From PALSA-1004 sp947474275 (GTDB lineage: Bacteria; Pseudomonadota; Gammaproteobacteria; Burkholderiales; SG8-41): a DNA stretch of 8,295 nucleotides. Below are positions 1-5,709 of the stretch, in pieces. A program made the translations under genes and the position numbers. The notes beneath the pieces are model-generated. The model worked only from the letters and a program-made list of their open reading frames with translations, ran no database searches and was not told where the DNA came from. How positions within the stretch are numbered: the first letter of the stretch is position 1; each line of letters begins with the position of its first letter. The DNA is taken from contig CANJHY010000191.1 of the NCBI GenBank assembly GCA_947474275.1, forward strand, positions 1 through 8,295, written 5' to 3'.

Positions 1-58
1 CATGAAACGCGTGATGCGCTGTCACGATTTTGGCTCAGGGCTAGAAGAAAGTCTCGCG

Positions 59-75
59 GCTTAGTCATTCTAAGC
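59..75. repeat. Small hairpin, 6-bp stem
   Basis: GCTTAG (59-64) and CTAAGC (70-75) form a perfect stem around the 5-base loop TCATT. A further CTC/GAG pairing (53-55 with 78-80) is possible across a small internal loop. No U-tract follows on either strand, so it is not a convincing intrinsic terminator. It may belong to the same repeat-rich block as the large palindrome. Confidence 0.4.
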
Positions 76-250
76 AAGAGGCTTTCGACAACGCGGCGCC
101 GTGACTCGTTAGCCGCAGGCCCGTTTGCGGGAACGGTGACGTGGCTCCCGTGATCGCGATGCGCCGCACGGCTCCCGTCTCCGCCCCAAAGGCAGGACCC
201 TTTCGCCGAGATCCGGGAGCTACAGGCCAAAACTCGTGGCAGCCCGAAGG

Positions 251-349
251 GTTGCTGCCAGAATCGGCGATGGCCGCGTTGCTCGTCTTGCCAATACAGT
301 AAGTATTGGCTTCACCGGGCGCCTTGCCCTCACCAATTCTGGCAGCAAC
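251..349. repeat. ~99-bp imperfect palindrome (hairpin-forming repeat)
   Basis: The outer arms GTTGCTGCCAGAAT (251-264) and ATTCTGGCAGCAAC (336-349) are perfect 14-bp inverted complements. Inward of them the arms stay partly complementary for about ten more bases; two of the changes are C/T and would pair as G-U in RNA. The centre is a second perfect stem, GCCAATAC (290-297) and GTATTGGC (303-310), around the 5-base loop AGTAA. The two flanks between the outer ends and the core are equal in length (39 bases each), so the whole is symmetric. It could be a dispersed intergenic repeat, a MITE-like element or a structured RNA. It does not match the integron attC core-site pattern. Confidence 0.7.
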
Positions 350-429
350 GCACACGTGTTTCATGCTGTTACGGACTCTCATTTCCGCTTGTCAGTCGCG
401 GCCATATACCATTACTCTAGGCCGCAGCC

Positions 430-1770
430 ATGGAAAATAAATTCGCGAAGAGGATAAGTTTCAACGGTGTCAGGCGCGCTTTTGCCGTGCTGACGGCCGT
501 TATGCTTGCGGCGTTTTCGTGCATTGCGGCAGCGCACGAAATTCCCAGCGCCGTCAAAGTGCAGGCGTTCGTCAAACCGGACGGTCAAAAGCTTCAACTG
601 CTGGTGCGCGTGCCGCTCACCGCCATGCGCGAAGTCGATATTCCGAAACGCGGCCCCGGTTACCTCGATCTCGCGCGCGCCGATGCGGCGCTGCGTACCG
701 CGGCGACATTGTGGATCGCTGACAACATCGATCTCTACGAGGCCGGCAGGCAACTTGCCTATCCGGTCGTGGTCGATGCCCGCGTGTCGCTGCCGTCGGA
801 CAAGTCTTTCGCGTCGTTCGACGAAGCGCGCGCCCACCTCGCCGGCCCGCGGCTGCCGGAGAAGATGGAGCTGTTCTGGAACCAGGGCATGCTGGACGTG
901 CTGTTCGAGTACCCGATCCAGTCGGCAGATGCCGCGTTCTCGATACACCCGCGTCTCGAACGGCTGGGCCTGCGCGTGACGGTCGCACTGCGTTTCCTGC
1001 CGCCGGGCGGCGCCGAGCGCGCGTTCGAGTTCCACGGCGATCCCGGCACGGTGGCGCTCGACCCACGCTGGCACCAGGCGGCGCTGCGCTTCGTCGAGTC
1101 CGGTTTCTGGCACATCCTTGAAGGCGCCGACCACCTGCTGTTCCTGCTCTGCCTCGTCATACCATTCCGGCGCTTCGGCGCGCTGGTGCTGATCGTTACC
1201 TCGTTCACGGTCGCGCATTCAATTACGCTCATCGCCTCAGCCTACGACCTCGGGCCCAACGCGCTGTGGTTTGCACCGCTGATCGAAATGCTGATCGCGC
1301 TGTCTATCGTCTACATGGCGATCGAAAACATTATCGGCACCAACGTGCAGCGCCGCTGGATGCTCACTTTCGCGTTCGGCCTTGTGCACGGCTTTGCGTT
1401 CTCGTTCGCGCTGCGCGAGCAACTGCAGTTCGCCGGCAACCACCTCCTGACTTCGCTGCTATCGTTCAACATCGGCGTCGAGTTCGGCCAGTTGCTGGTG
1501 CTCGCCGTGCTGATCCCGCTGATCCGGCTGCTGTTTCATTACGTTGTGCCCGAGCGCATCGGCGTCATCATCTTGTCCGTTTTGATCGGTCACACCGGCT
1601 GGCACTGGATGCTGGAACGCGGCGAGCGCCTGGGCCAGTTCCCGTGGCCGGCATTCGATGCCGCCACGCTGGCGAGTGCGATGCGCTGGTTGATCGCGCT
1701 GGTGGTGATGGCGGCCGGCATGTGGGCAGTCAATGCAGCATTGCGCAAACGGGGAGTCCAACTGAAATGA
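430..1770 (+). CDS. HupE/UreJ-family membrane protein with N-terminal periplasmic domain
   Basis: A 446-residue inner-membrane protein. Residues 1-35 look like a Sec signal peptide (basic start, hydrophobic 17-35, cleavage near AAA|H). Residues 36-220 form a soluble, probably periplasmic domain starting HEIPS. Residues 221-370 are hydrophobic and carry the family's conserved polar signatures: WHILEGADHLLFLL (227-240), FTVAHSITL (259-267), EMLIALSIVYMAIEN (286-300), FGLVHGF (316-322) and FNIGVEFGQ (346-354). A last transmembrane helix lies near 419-436. This architecture fits the HupE/UreJ_2 type; HupE and UreJ relatives are linked to nickel/cobalt supply, and the conserved His/Asp/Glu in the helices are plausible metal ligands, but the substrate is not shown here. 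The ATG at 430 is chosen because it gives an intact signal peptide; the Shine-Dalgarno is poor (AGG at 419-421). Its TGA overlaps the next ATG, so it is the first gene of an operon. Confidence 0.85.
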   Translation: MENKFAKRISFNGVRRAFAVLTAVMLAAFSCIAAAHEIPSAVKVQAFVKPDGQKLQLLVRVPLTAMREVDIPKRGPGYLDLARADAALRTAATLWIADNIDLYEAGRQLAYPVVVDARVSLPSDKSFASFDEARAHLAGPRLPEKMELFWNQGMLDVLFEYPIQSADAAFSIHPRLERLGLRVTVALRFLPPGGAERAFEFHGDPGTVALDPRWHQAALRFVESGFWHILEGADHLLFLLCLVIPFRRFGALVLIVTSFTVAHSITLIASAYDLGPNALWFAPLIEMLIALSIVYMAIENIIGTNVQRRWMLTFAFGLVHGFAFSFALREQLQFAGNHLLTSLLSFNIGVEFGQLLVLAVLIPLIRLLFHYVVPERIGVIILSVLIGHTGWHWMLERGERLGQFPWPAFDAATLASAMRWLIALVVMAAGMWAVNAALRKRGVQLK

Positions 1771-2756
1771 TCTCTGCCAACCTGATGCAAAAAGTGCCGC
1801 GCGCGCTGATCGCTATTGCGCTCGCGATGATGGCGCCCACCACGGCGGCGGCGCAGCAGTACCCGTCGAAACCGGTGCGCTTCATCATCCCCTATCCCGC
1901 GGGCTCCAGCAGCAACGACATATTCGGACGCGTGCTGGCGCTGCGGTTGTCAGACTCGCTGGGCCAGCAATTCGTCGTCGACAACCGCTCAGGCGCCTCC
2001 GGCCACATCGGCGGCGAACTGGTGGCGAAGGCAGTGCCCGACGGCTACACGCTGCTGCTGGGCACCAACGGCGGCATTGCGATCAGCCCGAGCGTTTCCA
2101 AATTGTCTTACGACCCGCTGCGCGACCTGGCACCAGTGACGCTGTTCGGCATCGTGCCCTACATCATGGTCATACATGCAGGCGTGCCCGCCAACTCCGT
2201 CGCCGAATTCATCGCGCTGGCAAAAGCCAAACCGGGGCAGTTGAAGTTTTCTTCTTCGGGCGTCGCCGGCACGCCGCATCTGTGCGGAGAAATGCTCAAA
2301 GCAATGGCGCATATCGACATGCTGCACGTGCCGTACAAAGGCGGCGCGCCGGCCACCGTCGATCTGCTCGGCGGGCACGTGCAGGCATATTTCTCGGGCA
2401 TCCCGGCGCAACTGCCGCATATACGCGCCGGCCGCGTCAGGGCGCTGGCGATTACGACATTGAAACGCTCGACGACCATGCCCGAGCTGCCCACTTTCGA
2501 TGAAGCGGGCGTGCCCGGTTACGATGCCAATTCATGGATGGGCGTGTTTGCGCCGGCGCGCGCGCCCAAGGCGCTTGTCCAGCGGCTGCACTTGCAGATC
2601 GAGGCCGTCATGAAATCGCCGGAAATGCGCGAGGCTATGACGAGCCAGGGCATAGAGCCGGCTGCGCTCGGACCACAGGAGTTTGCCGCGTCGATCCGCG
2701 CCGACTATGAGAAGTATGCGCGACTGATCAAGCAAGCCGGCATCCGGCTCGACTGA
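1767..2756 (+). CDS. Bug/TctC-family tripartite tricarboxylate transporter substrate-binding protein
   Basis: A 329-residue periplasmic solute receptor. Residues 1-29 are a signal peptide ending TTAAA before QQYPSKPVRF. Hallmarks of the family are visible: the first beta-strand and ligand loop IIPYPAGSSSND (40-51), GASGHIGGE (76-84) followed by AKAVPDGYTLLLG (87-99), HVPYKGGAPA (187-196), DLLGGHVQAYFSG (199-211) and LPTFDEAGVPGYD (241-253). Such receptors bind carboxylates or related small molecules in the cleft and deliver them to a TctA/TctB permease. No permease gene is in the window, so it is an orphan receptor here, as is common for this family. The open frame extends upstream to 1266 inside the preceding gene, but ATG 1767 gives the signal peptide, forms an ATGA overlap with the upstream stop, and has GGGGAG at 1751-1756 as a slightly distant ribosome binding site. 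Confidence 0.93.
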   Translation: MISANLMQKVPRALIAIALAMMAPTTAAAQQYPSKPVRFIIPYPAGSSSNDIFGRVLALRLSDSLGQQFVVDNRSGASGHIGGELVAKAVPDGYTLLLGTNGGIAISPSVSKLSYDPLRDLAPVTLFGIVPYIMVIHAGVPANSVAEFIALAKAKPGQLKFSSSGVAGTPHLCGEMLKAMAHIDMLHVPYKGGAPATVDLLGGHVQAYFSGIPAQLPHIRAGRVRALAITTLKRSTTMPELPTFDEAGVPGYDANSWMGVFAPARAPKALVQRLHLQIEAVMKSPEMREAMTSQGIEPAALGPQEFAASIRADYEKYARLIKQAGIRLD

Positions 2757-2770
2757 AAAAAGGAAATATT

Positions 2771-3856
2771 TTGACACCAGCCAGCGGAGCGCGTTTGCCG
2801 TGGTGGAGCCTCGCGGTTCCGGTTGCTGCCTGCATAGTGCTCGGCTTCGCGCTGGGCGGTGCTGCAGGCACGCTGTGGGCGGCGATCTTCGGCGCCGCCT
2901 TGATCGCAAGCGTGCTGGCTGCGGTGCATCACGCCGAAGTGGTCGCGCATCGTACCGGCGAGCCTTTCGGCACACTGATACTCGCGGTGGCCGTGACCAT
3001 CATCGAAGTGGCGCTGATCGTCTCGCTGATGCTGGGGAACGGCGAGGGCAAGGCATTGATCGCGCGCGACGCAGTATTTGCTGCAATCATGATCGTCTGC
3101 AACGGCGTGGTCGGGCTCTGCATATTGTTCGGCGGCATCCGCCATCACGAACTCGCGTTCCGGGTTGAGGGCACCAATCCGTCGCTGACCGTGCTTGCCG
3201 CGCTGGCAACCCTCACCCTGGTGCTGCCGACGTTTACGATCAGTTCCCCCGGGCCGACGTTCACGCCCTCCCAGCTTGCGTTCGCGGGTTTGTCGTCGCT
3301 GGTTTTGTATGGCACGTTCGTCTTCATCCAGACTGTGCGCCATCGCGATTATTTTCTGCCCGCCGCCAGCGGCGACGAGGAACACGCGGCACCACCGTCC
3401 GCAAAAGCCGCGCTCATCAGCGGCGCCCTGCTCGTGCTTTCACTGGTGGTGGTCGTCGGTCTCGCGAAAACCCTGAGCCCTTCGATTGAAAGCGTTTTGC
3501 GCAGCGTGGGCGCGCCGAAGAGCGCGGTGGGCATCGCCATCGCGATGCTCGTGCTGCTGCCGGAAAGTTTCGCCGCCATGCGCGCGGCGCTGGCCAACCG
3601 CTTGCAGATCAGCTTCAACCTGGCCCTCGGCTCGGCGCTCGCCAGCATAGGCCTGACTATCCCGGCGGTCGCATTCGTATCCATAGTATTTGGACTGCCG
3701 CTGAGCCTGGGTTTGGACCCGGTCGGACTGGTGCTGCTGGCGCTGACGCTGATCGTCAGCGTCCTCACATTGGCGACCGGCCGCACCACCCTGCTGCAGG
3801 GCGTCGTCCACCTGGTGATATTCGCGGCCTACCTGTTTCTGACGCTGGTGCCTTAG
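2771..3856 (+). CDS. chaA: ChaA-type calcium (sodium/potassium)/proton antiporter
   Basis: A 361-residue polytopic membrane protein of the Ca2+/cation antiporter (CaCA) superfamily, close in length to E. coli ChaA. Two inverted alpha repeats are visible. The first is GEPFGTLILAVAVTIIEVAL (63-82), with the likely transport glutamate E79. The second is LLPESFAAMRAAL (262-274), with E265, followed by SFNLALGSALASIGLTIP (281-298). The repeats are separated by a hydrophilic loop (198-212, GDEEH-rich), where ChaA carries an acidic segment. The protein should exchange cytoplasmic Ca2+, Na+ or K+ for protons at the inner membrane. The start is TTG at 2771; AAAAAGGAAA ends a few bases before it and no better ATG lies nearby. 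It begins 14 bases after the Bug receptor stop, so it is probably the third gene of the same operon. The symbol reflects family similarity rather than proven orthology. Confidence 0.88.
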   Translation: MTPASGARLPWWSLAVPVAACIVLGFALGGAAGTLWAAIFGAALIASVLAAVHHAEVVAHRTGEPFGTLILAVAVTIIEVALIVSLMLGNGEGKALIARDAVFAAIMIVCNGVVGLCILFGGIRHHELAFRVEGTNPSLTVLAALATLTLVLPTFTISSPGPTFTPSQLAFAGLSSLVLYGTFVFIQTVRHRDYFLPAASGDEEHAAPPSAKAALISGALLVLSLVVVVGLAKTLSPSIESVLRSVGAPKSAVGIAIAMLVLLPESFAAMRAALANRLQISFNLALGSALASIGLTIPAVAFVSIVFGLPLSLGLDPVGLVLLALTLIVSVLTLATGRTTLLQGVVHLVIFAAYLFLTLVP

Positions 3857-3963
3857 CGGCGGTGCGCTCGCGCGCCGTGCAGGAACTTCCGCCGGCCGGA
3901 TGGCAATCAAACTACTTTTCCGGTATGTTGCATCCACTGTTTTTTCTGAAAGCATGAACTGAA
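3857..3963. other. Intergenic region with GC-rich hairpin, possible transcript end
   Basis: CGGTGCG (3860-3866) pairs with CGCGCCG (3871-3877), one G-U pair included, around the tetraloop CTCG, directly after the antiporter stop. No T-run follows the stem immediately, so it is not a standard intrinsic terminator, though it may slow or protect the transcript end. A T-run at 3940-3945 lies too far downstream to serve the hairpin. The methyltransferase promoter may be in this gap, but I see no clear -35/-10 pair. Confidence 0.35.
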
Positions 3964-4674
3964 ATGCTGTTGTGCCCGACGACGCGCGAGCACCTGCTTC
4001 GGCTGCTGCCGCAAGGCGGCGAAGTCGCCGAGATCGGAGTGGCAACCGGAGATTTTTCGCAGGAAATCCTGGCGGCGTCCAAGCCGCGCCGCCTGCACCT
4101 GATCGACCCGTGGGAGCACCAGAACCGCGCCGACTATGCGCGAGACGCCAACAACGTCGCCGCGAGCGCGCAGGAAGCCCGTTTCGAAGCAGTGCTCGCC
4201 CGCTTCCGCACGCAGATCGACGATGGCGCCGTCAAGGTGTATCGCGACTATGCCGAGGACGCCGCGATTTTTTTCGGCGCCGGGCAGCTCGACTGGATTT
4301 ACGTCGACGGCATGCACACCGCCGAAGCCGCCTATAACGATCTCGTGACCTATGCCCCGAAGATCAGGGAAGGCGGCTTCATCGTCGGTCACGACTATAC
4401 GAACCACAGCCAGGCGCGGAAATGGAATTTCGGCGTGGTCGAAGCCGTCAACCGCTTCGTGCTCGAGTGCGGCTACGAATTCGTCGCGCTGACCATCGAA
4501 AACTTTCCGACCTACGTGCTCACCAAAAGCAAGGAGTCGGCGCTGCTGTTGACGCGGGAATTGATCCTGAACGTGCCCCAACTGATCGAAATCCGCGACT
4601 TTCCGAAAAAGAATGATTTCCAGCACCAGTCGCTGGTGGTGGAAAACGGGGTGATCGTTTACCCGTCTTTCTAG
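3964..4674 (+). CDS. Class I SAM-dependent methyltransferase (Methyltransf_24-like)
   Basis: A 236-residue soluble protein with a Rossmann-type methyltransferase core. Motif I is AEIGVATGDFS (22-32), the glycine-rich SAM loop. The end of the next strand is HLIDPW (45-50), where an acidic residue usually holds the SAM ribose. DWIYVDGMHTAEAAYNDL (110-127) matches the characteristic D-x-x-Y-V-D-G-x-H segment of this methyltransferase group, and GGFIVGHDY (137-145) follows as the next strand. The methyl acceptor cannot be predicted; relatives are often found with glycan or secondary-metabolite genes, none of which is seen here. The ATG at 3964 is the first possible start, because an in-frame TGA lies at 3955-3957. 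The ribosome binding site is weak (GAAAG 3948-3952 or GAA 3961-3963). It appears to be a single-gene unit, convergent with the operon to its right. Confidence 0.8.
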   Translation: MLLCPTTREHLLRLLPQGGEVAEIGVATGDFSQEILAASKPRRLHLIDPWEHQNRADYARDANNVAASAQEARFEAVLARFRTQIDDGAVKVYRDYAEDAAIFFGAGQLDWIYVDGMHTAEAAYNDLVTYAPKIREGGFIVGHDYTNHSQARKWNFGVVEAVNRFVLECGYEFVALTIENFPTYVLTKSKESALLLTRELILNVPQLIEIRDFPKKNDFQHQSLVVENGVIVYPSF

Positions 4675-4708
4675 GGCCGCCTGCTCGGCGCTACACGAAT
4701 CGGCTGGC

Positions 4709-4726
4709 GCCGCGCCTGGACGCGGC
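4709..4726. terminator. Possible bidirectional hairpin between convergent genes
   Basis: GCCGCG (4709-4714) and CGCGGC (4721-4726) form a perfect 6-bp stem with the 6-base loop CCTGGA in the short gap between the convergent methyltransferase and Bug receptor genes. It touches the Bug receptor stop codon. The position suits a shared terminator, but neither strand has a U-tract after the stem, so this is a weak call. Confidence 0.3.
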
Positions 4727-5709
4727 TATTTGGCCAGCCCCAACTGCGTGAGAAGATTGCGGTGCTCGGTCAATTGCTCGCCCAGAAAGGCCTTCGTGGC
4801 TTCCGGCCCGAGGTAATTTCCAATCCAGTAGTTTTTTTCGAGCTCCGCCTTCCATTGCGGCATCGCCGCCATCTTCGCGAACGCACCCGCCACGGCACGC
4901 ACCTCCTCGTCGCTCACGCCGCGCGGCGCGACGATGACGCGCCAGGATGTATATACGGAATCGATGCCCTGCTCCTTCCACGTCGGCACGACCGCCAGGG
5001 CACCGCCAAGACGTTCCGGTGACGAAACGGCGATAACCCGCACCTTGCCGCCCGCCAGTTGCGGCAGGGCGACGGGCGCGGCAACAGGGACGACGTCGAC
5101 ATCGCCACTAAGAAGCGCGATCAACGCGTCAGAGCCAGACTTGTAGCCGACATAGAGCGCCGCTTTGACATCGATGCCGGCGCCCTTGAGCATCGCGGCA
5201 GCGGCAATGTGGTTGGCCCCGCCCAGCGCCGTGGCGATACCGAACGACGCGGATGAGGCGTTCTTCCGCAGCCGCGCGACCAGGCCCTTGCCATCCTGTA
5301 TCGCCGAGTCCGCGCGCACCATGAACACGATGTTGTCGGAAAACAGGCGGCAGACCGCCGTCATGTCCTGGAAATCGACGTCGCCTATCCCCATCAGCTT
5401 GTTGGTAATGAGGCTGGGCGAGGCGATGGCGAGATAGCGGCTGTTGCCCGGCTTTTGGTTCAAATACTGATAAGCGATGGTGCCGCCCGCGCCGGCCTTG
5501 TTAATGACGACGCTTGAGGTTGAAATCAGCTTCGCGGTATCAAACAGGTTTTTTATTGTTCTGCCGGCGGTGTCGAGGCCGCTCGCCGGCCCCGAAGGCA
5601 CGACAATCTCGACGATTCCGTTCGCCGGCCAATCCGCGCCATGTGTGGCAGGCGCAACGGACATCACCGCCGCGAGTACTATGATGGACCAGGCTGCATT
5701 GCGGTTCAC
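4726..5709 (-). CDS. Bug/TctC-family substrate-binding protein of the selenoprotein operon
   Basis: A 327-residue periplasmic receptor. Residues 1-24 are a signal peptide ending ATHG before ADWPANG. The family pattern is divergent but clear: IVEIVVPSGPASGLDTAGR (32-50) as first strand and ligand loop, INKAGAGGTIAYQYLNQ (69-85), SFGIATALGGANHIAAA (155-171), ALLSGDVDVVPVA (198-210), LAGGKVRVIAVSSPERL (218-234) and VPTWKEQGID (241-250). It differs clearly from the other Bug receptor in this window (for example no PDGYTLL segment), so a different ligand is likely. The start is GTG at 5709-5707, overlapping the upstream stop as GTGA, with a perfect GGAGGT five bases before it; this suggests translational coupling to the selenoprotein gene. 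No TctA/TctB permease is nearby. It is the last visible gene of the minus-strand operon. Confidence 0.92.
   Translation of the reverse strand: MNRNAAWSIIVLAAVMSVAPATHGADWPANGIVEIVVPSGPASGLDTAGRTIKNLFDTAKLISTSSVVINKAGAGGTIAYQYLNQKPGNSRYLAIASPSLITNKLMGIGDVDFQDMTAVCRLFSDNIVFMVRADSAIQDGKGLVARLRKNASSASFGIATALGGANHIAAAAMLKGAGIDVKAALYVGYKSGSDALIALLSGDVDVVPVAAPVALPQLAGGKVRVIAVSSPERLGGALAVVPTWKEQGIDSVYTSWRVIVAPRGVSDEEVRAVAGAFAKMAAMPQWKAELEKNYWIGNYLGPEATKAFLGEQLTEHRNLLTQLGLAK

Larger units (their letters stand above)
1..429. other. Repeat-rich non-coding region upstream of the hupE-like operon
   Basis: I find no convincing gene here. Short open frames exist on both strands (for example 65-382 on the minus strand), but none has a recognisable domain or a good ribosome binding site, and they run across palindromic DNA. 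The stretch contains several inverted repeats: a 6-bp stem GCTTAG/CTAAGC at 59-75, GGCTCCCG occurring twice (143-150 and 170-177) with its inverse CGGGAGC at 214-220, and a long palindrome at 251-349. The first 13 bases also match, inverted and with one mismatch, 353-365. A promoter for the downstream operon should lie near the 3' end. TATACC at 405-410 with TTTCCG at 382-387 (17-bp spacing) is a weak sigma70-like candidate only. Confidence 0.6.

Noticed and set aside
251..349. Integron attC site or CRISPR repeat
   Set aside because: The ends read GTTGCTG...CAGCAAC and do not follow the attC core pattern (RYYYAAC...GTTRRRY). There is no integrase or cassette array, and no regularly spaced direct repeats for CRISPR.
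65..382. Minus-strand 105-codon ORF in the left non-coding block
   Set aside because: It crosses the long palindrome, shows no domain or good start signal, and the opposite strand is open over part of the same repeat. It looks like repeat DNA that happens to be open.
412..1218. Long minus-strand ORF opposite the HupE-like gene (268 codons)
   Set aside because: It is a GC-rich antisense shadow: its product is Arg/Gln/His-rich with no domain, while the plus strand encodes a clear signal peptide and membrane protein motifs.
1266..1766. N-terminal extension of the first Bug receptor to 1266
   Set aside because: This part overlaps the conserved membrane domain of the HupE-like gene in another frame. 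The receptor's signal peptide starts at 1767.
2705..3385. Minus-strand ORF across the Bug/ChaA junction (226 codons)
   Set aside because: It has Gln/Arg/His-rich composition, no domain, and runs antisense to two convincing genes.
3907..4626. Minus-strand ORF opposite the methyltransferase (239 codons)
   Set aside because: The plus strand has clear SAM-binding and catalytic-core motifs. The antisense product resembles nothing I recognise and is compositionally typical of a shadow frame.
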